In this document: one piece after another, positions 16,897-23,628 of the stretch
Numbering within the stretch: the stretch's first letter is position 1
Layout: every line of letters starts with the position of its first letter
Assembly (NCBI GenBank): GCA_964400655.1
Contig: CAYNVN010000008.1
Coordinates: forward strand, 1-24,174
From: B16-G9 sp964400655
Lineage (GTDB): Bacteria; Bacteroidota; Bacteroidia; Bacteroidales; F082
DNA: 24,174 bases
Direction: 5' to 3'
The notes under the pieces: generated by a model
The model's database searches: none
What the model was told of the DNA's origin: nothing
Seen by the model: the letters and a program-made list of their open reading frames with translations, nothing else
Translations under genes and position numbers: made by a program

Positions 16897-17910
16897 TTAC
16901 TCCTTTTTGTACTCCTGCGTTGAATACAAAACAGCTTCCATTTGACGCAATAAATTGCGCTTATCTTTATTGGGCTTATATACATATCCGAACAGCGTTA
17001 CAAGCTCGCCGGTAGCAGGACTAATAAATGTATAAGCAACATAAGGGCCTGCCATAAAGTCGTGTTCAACCCTCCACATGCCGCGTGTTTCAATGGTAAA
17101 CGGCACAAAATAATCGGTAACGGGTTTGCTTACCGGCGGTACATAGGTGGTGTCGAGCGTCATATAGGAGCCGTCGGTAGGGCCGGGGATATAATTTTTC
17201 ATAAAGAGCATAATACGGGCGGCAATGCTTGGATTGGTAAATTGCAAGGTGTCTTTATAAGGAACCGAAATGGCCAGGATACCCTGATTATACTTGTTGG
17301 CATCGCGTTTAAGCCACATAAATCCGGGCTTGTTTTTGGCCACATAAAACCCGTCGGGGATGGTCATTTTCAAACTGAACTTATCGGCAAACTTTTGCAT
17401 TACATCAATATCGGCAGCAGCATTAAAAACATTCATAATACGGGCACGCTCCACCTTGCCGAGTCCTTTAATGATTTCGTCGGCAAACCGTGCAAAAGTT
17501 GTGTCAACGGCCATGTTCGACGGAGCCGAAATGGTGTAAATAATTTGTGGCTTGGCCCATTTGTTTTTTGTTTTTGTAAGCCTGGTTTTTTTGTATTTTA
17601 CGTTGATGTCGATAAAAATAAGGCTGTGATGCTTTTGAAACAGTTCGCTAAAAGACGACTTGTTAATATGTGCCAGCTTAAACAGGCTTTCCTGTTGCGG
17701 CAATCCGTACTGGTCGGCTTCAAGGTATTTTCGCAATGTTTTTCCAATGGTTCCGTCCCACTGGGCTTCGTCCTGCACAACAACCAGCACTTCGGAAGTG
17801 TTACCGATGGAACGGGGTAACTTCGAACGGTTGTGGTTTTGTCCACAGGAACCGAGTAAAACAATGATGGATAATAAAGCTACAATCCGAAAGTTTTTTA
17901 TTGCGATCAT
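16897..17910 (-). CDS. DUF4837 family lipoprotein
   Basis: 337 residues, recognised as the Bacteroidota family DUF4837. The N-terminus is a lipoprotein signal with lipobox LGSC (Cys22). Family-like segments include GNTSEVLVVVQDEAQWDG near residue 36, the central IPDGFYVAKNKPGFMWLKRD, and a C-terminal TRGMWRVEHDFMAGPYV. The biochemical role is unknown; it is presumably anchored in the envelope. It lies 57 bases downstream of the lytic transglycosylase gene on the same strand, but with a terminator-like hairpin and its own promoter between them. Functional linkage to wall metabolism is therefore only suggested by position. Confidence 0.88.
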   Translation of the reverse strand: MIAIKNFRIVALLSIIVLLGSCGQNHNRSKLPRSIGNTSEVLVVVQDEAQWDGTIGKTLRKYLEADQYGLPQQESLFKLAHINKSSFSELFQKHHSLIFIDINVKYKKTRLTKTKNKWAKPQIIYTISAPSNMAVDTTFARFADEIIKGLGKVERARIMNVFNAAADIDVMQKFADKFSLKMTIPDGFYVAKNKPGFMWLKRDANKYNQGILAISVPYKDTLQFTNPSIAARIMLFMKNYIPGPTDGSYMTLDTTYVPPVSKPVTDYFVPFTIETRGMWRVEHDFMAGPYVAYTFISPATGELVTLFGYVYKPNKDKRNLLRQMEAVLYSTQEYKKE

Positions 17911-17953
17911 GGTAATAGGTTTTTATGTGAAACGACAGCAATGCCGTTTATTG

Positions 17954-17984
17954 CAAAAATATTGCCATTAACTGATAATGGCAA
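17954..17984 (-). promoter_or_regulatory. Promoter for the DUF4837 gene
   Basis: On the minus strand TTG (17982-17984), a 20-base spacer and TATTTTTG (17954-17961) give the best -33/-7 match in the window. The -7 box ends 43 bases before ATG 17910. The spacer consists almost wholly of an inverted repeat (17961-17985). Confidence 0.65.
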
Positions 17985-17985
17985 T
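17955..17985 (-). terminator. Hairpin at the end of the lytic transglycosylase gene
   Basis: Read on the minus strand, ATTGCCATTA and TAATGGCAAT form a perfect 10-bp stem with a 5-base loop, followed by TATTTTTG. It includes the stop codon at 17968-17970. The stem is AT-rich and the T run short, so termination may be partial; an operator is the alternative reading. Confidence 0.5.
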
Positions 17986-19638
17986 TTTAATTTTCTGACC
18001 CGGTTTTAACCGGTGGGTGTTTCGTATGTTGTTAAGCCGTTTGATCTGGTCAACGGTTACGCCGTCGTACTCTTTGGCAATATCCCATAAGGTATCTCCT
18101 TTTTGTACCACATGATACAAATATTTGCCGCTTTTTACGGTTGTTTTGCTTTTTGTTTCGGGTTTGTAAACGTACAATTTTTGTCCGGGTCTGATGGTGT
18201 TGCTTCTCAGTCCGTTCCACTCTTTTAAATCGGTAACCGAGCATTTGTATTTTTTGGCGATAAGGCCGAGGTTTTCTCCCCGTTTAACATAATGGTACGA
18301 TTTGCTCGACGAACGTTTAACGGGTACCGACCGGGAGGAGGCGCTTCCTTTTCCTGAATACCCGAAAAGCACCAGTTTTTGTCCCGGATAAATGGTGTTG
18401 CCGCGCAAATGATTCCATCGTTTTATCTGGCTTACATATACATGATATTTTTTGGCAATCAGCCCGAGGCTTTCGCCGCTTCTTACAATGTGAATATTGC
18501 GGTTTCCTGCTTTTTTAACCTCTGCCATCAGCTTGTCGTGCTCAAGTCCTTTAACGGTTTTGTACAGGTAAACCGAATCTTCGTTGTTGATAAAATCGGC
18601 AACATAACGGCGCGGAAGTCGTAAAATGTATTGCTTTCCGTTAACGGCGGGGATAATATTTTTTTTGTACTGCGGATTTAAAAATTTAATTTCCTCCATG
18701 GGGATATGCAGCATTTCGTTGAGTTGGTCAAAAGCCAGCACATCTTTAACATGAACGGTATCGATATCGAAAAAGAAAATGCCGGGGCGCATGGGATACA
18801 GGTTGTGTTCGGCAGGATAGTTCATAATGTAAGTTACCGCAATAAAGGCCGGCACATAACCGCGTGTTTCGCGGGGCAGGAACGGCCAAACGGCCCAGTA
18901 ATTTTTAACACCGCCGGCTCTGCGAATGGCACGGTTCACATTTCCCGCTCCCGAGTTGTAAGCTGCCATTGCCAACGACCAGTCGCCGTAAATATCGTAT
19001 AAATCCTGTAAATGCTCACAGGCCGCTATTGTAGATTTGTACGGGTCGTACCGGTCGTCAACCATCGAAGTTACTTTAAGTCCGTAAACTTTGCCGGTTC
19101 CGTACATAAATTGCCACAATCCTTTGGCTCCTTTGTTCGATCCGGCCCCCGGGTTTAGCGCCGATTCAACCACCGCCAGATATTTTAGTTCCAGCGGCAT
19201 GTCGTACCTGTCCAGTATTTCTTCAAACATGGGGAAATAAATTTCCGACAACCCCAGTACCTTTTCGGTGAGCAGCCGTTTTTTGTTGGCGTAAAGATTT
19301 ATGAACGATTTTACCTCTTTGTTGTAAGTAAGTTCAATGGGGGTTTCGCGGTTTAAAATTTCGAGCCGTTTTTTAATTATCGAATCGGGAACAACGGGTG
19401 CCGTACCCGGCTTTATGCCCGGATCATGAAATTTAGTGCTGTCCAACACAAAGTATTGCTGACTGTATATTTTGATATAGGCGAGGCTGTCCAGTGCTTT
19501 AACAATTGGCGAATCTTTTATCAGGTATTTACCCGTTGAATATTTTGGTTTGGTAACCTCCTGTTTTTGTTGTGCAATTAAAACCGAAGAAGCAAAAAAC
19601 AGTATGATGGCAATATATTTTCCGTGTAAAATTTTCAT
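17968..19638 (-). CDS. mltD: Membrane-bound lytic transglycosylase (MltD type) with three LysM domains
   Basis: 556 residues from ATG 19638 (the frame is open 9 codons further to 19665). A signal peptide (YIAIILFFASSVLIAQ) leads to a family 23 SLT domain at about 148-260. This holds catalytic Glu158 in VVESALNP, then KGAKGLWQFMYGTGKVYGL and MAAYNSGAGNVNRAI. Three LysM repeats at about 380-422, 447-490 and 506-555 (SGESLGLIAKKY, RGENLGLIAKKY, KGDTLWDIAKEY) bind peptidoglycan. The enzyme cleaves glycan strands between MurNAc and GlcNAc, forming 1,6-anhydro ends. No lipobox is seen, so secreted or envelope-associated is safer than lipid-anchored. ATG 19638 is preferred because a TACTTTTG box at 19655-19662 stands 16 bases upstream. 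Confidence 0.92.
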   Translation of the reverse strand: MKILHGKYIAIILFFASSVLIAQQKQEVTKPKYSTGKYLIKDSPIVKALDSLAYIKIYSQQYFVLDSTKFHDPGIKPGTAPVVPDSIIKKRLEILNRETPIELTYNKEVKSFINLYANKKRLLTEKVLGLSEIYFPMFEEILDRYDMPLELKYLAVVESALNPGAGSNKGAKGLWQFMYGTGKVYGLKVTSMVDDRYDPYKSTIAACEHLQDLYDIYGDWSLAMAAYNSGAGNVNRAIRRAGGVKNYWAVWPFLPRETRGYVPAFIAVTYIMNYPAEHNLYPMRPGIFFFDIDTVHVKDVLAFDQLNEMLHIPMEEIKFLNPQYKKNIIPAVNGKQYILRLPRRYVADFINNEDSVYLYKTVKGLEHDKLMAEVKKAGNRNIHIVRSGESLGLIAKKYHVYVSQIKRWNHLRGNTIYPGQKLVLFGYSGKGSASSRSVPVKRSSSKSYHYVKRGENLGLIAKKYKCSVTDLKEWNGLRSNTIRPGQKLYVYKPETKSKTTVKSGKYLYHVVQKGDTLWDIAKEYDGVTVDQIKRLNNIRNTHRLKPGQKIKIAIIS

Positions 19639-19654
19639 AAAGGTAAATTTTATG

Positions 19655-19662
19655 CAAAAGTA
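19655..19662 (-). promoter_or_regulatory. TACTTTTG -7 box for mltD
   Basis: Minus-strand match to TAnnTTTG, 16 bases before ATG 19638. It overlaps the longer possible reading frame start at 19665, which argues against that start. Confidence 0.5.
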
Positions 19663-19840
19663 CATTATTCAGTATCTTGTTTAAAAATAACAGGGTCTAT
19701 TAATGAACGGTAAAAAGTTAAAAACTCTTAACGGTTGATCTGTTTTAGCATTTCTCCGAATGATTCATGCAATGTTATACAGCGGTGGGGTTTAAAGTTT
19801 GAATGTTCAAGGTTTGAAGTTTGGATGTTTGAGGATTAAC

Positions 19841-19882
19841 TTGTTGCTTGTTGCTTGTTGCTCGTTGCTCGTTGCTTGTTGC
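19841..19882 (+). repeat. Tandem 7-bp repeat, six units
   Basis: Six consecutive units of TTGTTGC or TCGTTGC (order T,T,T,C,C,T at the variable second base), followed by CCC. The flanks match those of the four-unit array at 20078-20105. Confidence 0.9.
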
Positions 19883-19926
19883 CCCTTTCGTACGGCCTGC
19901 CGTCACCCCGAAGGAGGTACGCCCGA
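19883..19926 (+). repeat. Dispersed core repeat, copy 3
   Basis: CCCTTTCGTACGGCCTGCCG, then TCACCCCGAAGGAGGTACG. Over 39 bases it differs from copy 4 at three positions. It contains nested small inverted repeats (CGTAC/GTACG outside, GGC/GCC inside). After GTACG it diverges to CCCGAAACC instead of ACTGAGG. Confidence 0.8.
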
Positions 19927-19933
19927 AACCGAA

Positions 19934-19986
19934 ACCTGCCCGAACGCCAAACGCTGAACTCCAAACTTTAGCGCACTCCAGGCACT
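19934..19986 (+). repeat. Module shared with the left end of the window
   Basis: CCTGCCCGAACGCCAAACGC, then TGAACTCCAAACTTTAGCGC and ACTCCAGGCACT. It resembles 229-300 in content and order, with base differences and only one copy of the GCACTC-GGCACT part. Confidence 0.65.
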
Positions 19987-20077
19987 TAATAATTGTAGAT
20001 TTATGATTGCAGATTTTTGATTTATGATTTGCCTGACGGCAGTTTAAGGTTCAAAGTTTGGATGTTTGAGGATTAAC

Positions 20078-20105
20078 TTGTTGCTCGTTGCTTGTTGCTT
20101 GTTGC
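20078..20105 (+). repeat. Tandem 7-bp repeat, four units
   Basis: Four units, TTGTTGC, TCGTTGC, TTGTTGC, TTGTTGC, followed by CCC. Same unit and flanks as 19841-19882, two units shorter. Confidence 0.9.
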
Positions 20106-20172
20106 CCCTTTCGTACGGCTTGCCGTCATTCCGAAGGAGGTACGACTGAGGCCCGCCCGAACGTACCGAACG
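20106..20172 (+). repeat. Dispersed core repeat, copy 4, with partial palindrome
   Basis: CCCTTTCGTACGGCTTGCCG, then TCATTCCGAAGGAGGTACGA and CTGAG. It is joined directly to CCCGCCCGAACGTACCG, which is the first half of the palindrome at 126-157. The second half is missing and replaced by AACG and a run of T, so the palindrome is truncated here. Confidence 0.75.
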
Positions 20173-20202
20173 TTTTTTTTTCAGGTTAAACGGGGATAAT
20201 TG

Positions 20203-20700
20203 TCAGCGGGAAATACGTTTCATTTTAATAACGGCATAAACGGGTGTGGCAGCTATAATAAATATAAACATAAGGATGATATAAATATTTACTTCTGATT
20301 TTCCGTCGGCGAGCGAAAGTTTTTGTGCATAGCAGATGTAAAGGATTAGTAAGCATATCATCATTTTCAAAAATGAAACGATTCTTACTCCAATTTGATA
20401 TAATGGCCGAACGTTTTTTTCGTCAACTTCAACAGGGTAATTAAATTTATGCGGAAATCGTGCTAAAAATGTCATTCCCGCATAGGTAATGAATCCCATA
20501 ACCGGTAAAATAAACAATATCCATTTTGGGCCTGACAAATCAGGTTGCCCTATAGCATTATAGCGTATTGGAATTGTTTCGGGAAATTCGTTTTGGTAAT
20601 ATATAATTATAAAAACTGCAACGGCCAATGAAATTATGGAAACGGCTTCGATTATAAAGTCTGATTTTGTACGTTTTATATTTATTTTTGGCTGTGCCAT
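20203..20700 (-). CDS. DUF1648 domain membrane protein
   Basis: 165 residues. Hydrophobic segments at about 18-36, 58-78, 108-128 and 138-158 predict a four-helix inner-membrane protein. The loop FPETIPIRYNAIGQPDLSG after the first helix is the recognisable DUF1648 signature (Pro, Ile-x-Tyr-Asn, Gly-x-x-Asp). Such domains occur in SdpI-like and stand-alone membrane proteins of uncertain role. The chain ends with basic KMKRISR. It lies between a repeat cluster and an AT-rich empty stretch, with no operon partner and no clear promoter box. Its role cannot be stated. Confidence 0.8.
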   Translation of the reverse strand: MAQPKINIKRTKSDFIIEAVSIISLAVAVFIIIYYQNEFPETIPIRYNAIGQPDLSGPKWILFILPVMGFITYAGMTFLARFPHKFNYPVEVDEKNVRPLYQIGVRIVSFLKMMICLLILYICYAQKLSLADGKSEVNIYIILMFIFIIAATPVYAVIKMKRISR

Positions 20701-20911
20701 GGTAACGTATGTTTACAGTGGCAGTTATGATATGCCGGGTATTATGAAATAATCAGATATTTCTCAAAATTAATTAAATTTCATTTTATCCAATTTTTTG
20801 TAGAGTATGATTTGAGAAACTTTCGGGATTGGTTTTTTAATAAGTTTAATATTTGTTTTTCGATATTCAGGTTAGCACAAGCGCACTATTTTCGGCTCGT
20901 AAAATCAGTCA

Positions 20912-20946
20912 AAATGAGCTAAAACCTTTTTAAATGAGCTGTAACC
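20912..20946 (+). repeat. Pair of 15-bp direct repeats, 20-bp period
   Basis: AAATGAGCTAAAACC (20912-20926) and AAATGAGCTGTAACC (20932-20946) match at 13 of 15 positions and are spaced by two helical turns, as protein-binding sites often are. Confidence 0.6.
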
Positions 20947-20957
20947 GTTTCGGCTAT

Positions 20958-20981
20958 GAGCAGTAGTGTTTTGCACTGCTC
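20958..20981. repeat. Hairpin with GAGCAGT/ACTGCTC stem
   Basis: A perfect 7-bp stem with a 10-base loop, followed on the plus strand by ATTTTC. No gene ends just before it on the plus strand, so a terminator role is unsupported. Confidence 0.5.
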
Positions 20982-21219
20982 ATTTTCAAACCGCTATATT
21001 GTTTGGTTTTATTCATTATTTTCAATTTTATCACTTTTTCGTACATTGCTTATGGTTATTATTAATCAAAATGTTTTTGTTTCAACATCTTGTTCTATTG
21101 GTAATTTCTTTAACATTTTATTTTGATTTTGTAAAAAAATTTCTGTTTTCTTTACATAATCACCTGTCTATGATAAATTTTATGAGTTTTCTTTACATTT
21201 TGGGTAATCGTTTGTACAA

Positions 21220-22032
21220 CTACCTTATCTTATTTGTGGTTTTTATTTTTTTGGCAAACTTAACCCCTTCGTTGTAACCTGTTTTAAAAAGTTTGTCGGT
21301 TTTTTTAAAATCAAGAATGCCATATTTTTCGTCAAGTAAGGGGTTAATCAGGTAGTTGCATTTTTTCATTTTGGGGATAACGTTTTGCTGTACCACCGCC
21401 GTAAATACCTTTTCGGCTATGGCAATAACGTTATACTCATCCGACGGCTTGTAATTGTTTACATGAACCCCGAGGATATAGCGGTGTTTATGCAGCAGCG
21501 GTTCAATGGGGAAATTGTTGTAAAGTCCGCCGTCGATATAATGATATCCGTTTATCTCCACCGGTTGAAACAAAACGGGAATGGATGCAGATGCTGCCAC
21601 GGCTTTGTGTAAATCGCCGTTGTTAAATATTTCAAACCGCTTGGTGTCGAGGTTGCTGGCGCAGGCGTAAAAAGGAATTTTTAACGAGCTGAAACTTGTA
21701 TCGGGATGATACTCCTTAAAAAGGTTGTATAACCCATCCATGGTTAACAGCCCCTGTTTGCTCCATGAAAAGTGAAATATTTTGGCAAAAATGCGGCTGG
21801 CCATTATCTCTTTCATCTGTAACGGTGAAACACCTGCACAATAAAAAGCACCAACAATAGCCCCGATGCTGGTGCCTGAAACGGCTTCCACTTTGATGTT
21901 GTATTCGTCCAAAGCCTGAAGCACTCCTACCTCAATGGCACCGCGGGCACCCCCTCCGCTTAACACCAGTGCAACCGAATCAACGGGTTTGTTCAATAGT
22001 TTTTGTTTAATATTTGAAAACCAGCCGTTCAT
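21220..22032 (-). CDS. Patatin-like phospholipase
   Basis: 270 residues in the patatin/RssA-like family of lipid acyl hydrolases. The oxyanion motif GGGARG lies at 26-31, the nucleophile elbow GTSIG has Ser55, and Asp167 in YIDGGLYNN completes the Ser-Asp dyad. No signal peptide is present, so it is probably cytoplasmic or membrane-peripheral; the substrate may be a phospholipid. Its ATG overlaps the TGA stop of the upstream serine hydrolase gene by 4 bases (ATGA), and an AAAGGAT sequence sits just upstream, so translational coupling is likely. Length is normal for short bacterial patatins. Confidence 0.92.
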   Translation of the reverse strand: MNGWFSNIKQKLLNKPVDSVALVLSGGGARGAIEVGVLQALDEYNIKVEAVSGTSIGAIVGAFYCAGVSPLQMKEIMASRIFAKIFHFSWSKQGLLTMDGLYNLFKEYHPDTSFSSLKIPFYACASNLDTKRFEIFNNGDLHKAVAASASIPVLFQPVEINGYHYIDGGLYNNFPIEPLLHKHRYILGVHVNNYKPSDEYNVIAIAEKVFTAVVQQNVIPKMKKCNYLINPLLDEKYGILDFKKTDKLFKTGYNEGVKFAKKIKTTNKIR

Positions 22033-23603
22033 TTTATCCTTTTAAAATCCAAATCCTGAAAATCAAAACTAAAATCAATGTTTGGTGAAATTCCTTCCAG
22101 TTTAATGCTTTGGGCTTTTCCGTCCTTGTCGAGGCAAAAAGTGGCAAAAGCATCAGCATTCATGGAGCGGTAATCCCATTTAATGGCAAAAGTGTTGGCG
22201 TTGTAATAGTACATTTGTCCCGTAAGCTTTGGCGAGCGGTAAACCCTGAACCGCAAGTTGCCGTCTTTAAGATAAACCTCCGCCTTACCCAGCCAGTTAT
22301 CCCGATAGATACCGGTATAATCGCCACTGTTTATTTTAACTTTATTATGTTTTTTTACGGTTTCCCAGACTTTTGTTGTTATTGAATCGGCATGTTCCTG
22401 CCTCGTTTTAAAATAACGGGCATATTTATCAACCCACCGGTTATCATCCAAACCTATGTAGCTGTCAACAATGGTTTGTGTTACTGCCGAAAAAATAGCC
22501 GCTCCGTCGTCGCTGGCGTTGGTAAGAACAACCACTCCGAGATTAATATCGGGAATCATAATAATTTTTGATAACATTCCGGGGAGCCCTCCGGTATGAG
22601 AAACGCTCATTTTACCATTTACATCGGCAAGAAACCACCCCAAGCCGTATCCGCTGAAATGGGTATGGTAACGAGGATTACCAATGCCTCCCGTAACCGT
22701 ATGGATGGTCCACATGTTGTTGTGGGCTTTTTCGGTGAAGAGGCTGTTTTGTAAGCTGTCGCCATATCGGCCGTTATTAAGTTGCACGATCATCCATTTT
22801 GCAATGTCGTTAACGCTTGAGTACAATGAACCTGCCGCTCCGTTTATTTTGGTCATATCAAATTCAAAGGGCGGAATGGCTTGCGGTATTCCGTTGGTAA
22901 CGGCATGAGGAATTGCCACATTGCTTTTGTCCTGTATAAATGACAGCGTACAGTAGGTGTCGTTCAGCTTTAAAGGTTCCAAAATATTTGCTTTAACAAA
23001 CTCGTGCCAGCTTAAGCCCGAAACCCGTGCAACAACTTCGCCGGCAACAATGTATAACAGATTGTCGTAGTCAAATTTTGTACGGAACGGCGAAACGGGA
23101 CTGAAGTATTGAAAATTGGTAAGTATATCGTTAATGGTGAAATCGGTTTCTTCGGGGAATATCATCAAATCGCCGGCACCAAGCCCCAATCCGCTGCGGT
23201 GGGTAAGTAAATCTTCAACCGTAAAATTATTCGAAACATAATCGTTATACATTTTAAATTCGGGAATAATATCCCGTACTTTGGTTTGCCATGTTAACTT
23301 GCCCCGCTCCACCAAAATGGCAAGTGCCGTACTGGTAAAGGCCTTGGTGTTGGAAGCAATGGCAAACTGTGTGTGTTCGTTTACCGCACTTTTTTTGTTG
23401 TTTATATCTCTAATACCAAACCCTTTGTTGTAGATAATTTCTCCGTCTTTTACAATACTTACGGCCACTCCGGGCACATGAAATTCCTGCATGGCTTTTG
23501 TAACGAGGCTGTCAACCTGTTGTGCGGTTAATTGTGCATACAGCGTTGTGCCCGAAAGCAAAAGCAGTGCAATCAGAATCCGGGTAAACAATTTTGTTTT
23601 CAT
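22029..23603 (-). CDS. Secreted serine hydrolase of the beta-lactamase/class C PBP-like family
   Basis: 524 residues from ATG 23603. A signal peptide (KLFTRILIALLLLSGTTLYA) precedes a beta-lactamase-type domain with Ser84-x-x-Lys87 (ASNTK), Tyr179-x-Asn181 (DYDN) and an SHTGG motif in place of KTG. The C-terminal part (about 420-524), with GDYTGIYRDNWLGKAEVYL, resembles the DUF3471 beta domain common in Bacteroidota members. Such proteins include peptidases and esterases; antibiotic hydrolysis should not be assumed. The frame extends to 23660, but that would overlap the exchanger gene and spoil the signal peptide. It overlaps the patatin gene by 4 bases and lies 25 bases after the exchanger gene, so all three may be one operon. 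Confidence 0.9.
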   Translation of the reverse strand: MKTKLFTRILIALLLLSGTTLYAQLTAQQVDSLVTKAMQEFHVPGVAVSIVKDGEIIYNKGFGIRDINNKKSAVNEHTQFAIASNTKAFTSTALAILVERGKLTWQTKVRDIIPEFKMYNDYVSNNFTVEDLLTHRSGLGLGAGDLMIFPEETDFTINDILTNFQYFSPVSPFRTKFDYDNLLYIVAGEVVARVSGLSWHEFVKANILEPLKLNDTYCTLSFIQDKSNVAIPHAVTNGIPQAIPPFEFDMTKINGAAGSLYSSVNDIAKWMIVQLNNGRYGDSLQNSLFTEKAHNNMWTIHTVTGGIGNPRYHTHFSGYGLGWFLADVNGKMSVSHTGGLPGMLSKIIMIPDINLGVVVLTNASDDGAAIFSAVTQTIVDSYIGLDDNRWVDKYARYFKTRQEHADSITTKVWETVKKHNKVKINSGDYTGIYRDNWLGKAEVYLKDGNLRFRVYRSPKLTGQMYYYNANTFAIKWDYRSMNADAFATFCLDKDGKAQSIKLEGISPNIDFSFDFQDLDFKRIK

Positions 23604-23628
23604 AATGGGTGTTGTTAAGTAATTACTA

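Larger units (their letters stand above)
19666..20202. other. Intergenic repeat cluster without a gene
   Basis: No protein-coding potential is visible. The first 130 bases are ordinary AT-rich DNA. From about 19806 the stretch is built of repeated modules. AAGTTTGGATGTTTGAGG appears twice (from 19817 and 20054), and 7-bp tandem units appear twice (19841-19882 and 20078-20105). The CGTACGGCnTGCCGTCA core also appears twice, with an AAACGCTGAAC/GCACTCCAGGCACT module and GATTTATGATT repeats (about 19998-20031) between the two blocks. The cluster separates mltD from the DUF1648 gene. Confidence 0.85.
20701..21219. other. AT-rich intergenic stretch without a convincing gene
   Basis: About 520 bases between the starts and ends of two minus-strand genes. 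An open plus-strand frame exists from 20966, but it is Phe/Leu-rich by base composition and has no promoter or known motif. The stretch holds a pair of 15-base direct repeats (20912-20946) and a 7-bp-stem hairpin (20958-20981). The rest is T-rich with nothing recognisable. Confidence 0.7.

Noticed and set aside
17062..17820. Long plus-strand frame (252 codons) opposite the DUF4837 gene
   Set aside because: It is the antisense shadow of a recognised lipoprotein gene; its translation has no family features and there is no start signal.
19841..20105. Repeated short units suggestive of a CRISPR array
   Set aside because: Units are 7 bp in direct tandem without spacers, and no cas genes are present.
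20966..21277. Open plus-strand frame of about 100 codons, rich in Phe and Leu
   Set aside because: It lies in T-rich DNA that yields such codons by chance, begins inside a hairpin, overlaps the end of the patatin gene on the other strand and has no promoter or motif.
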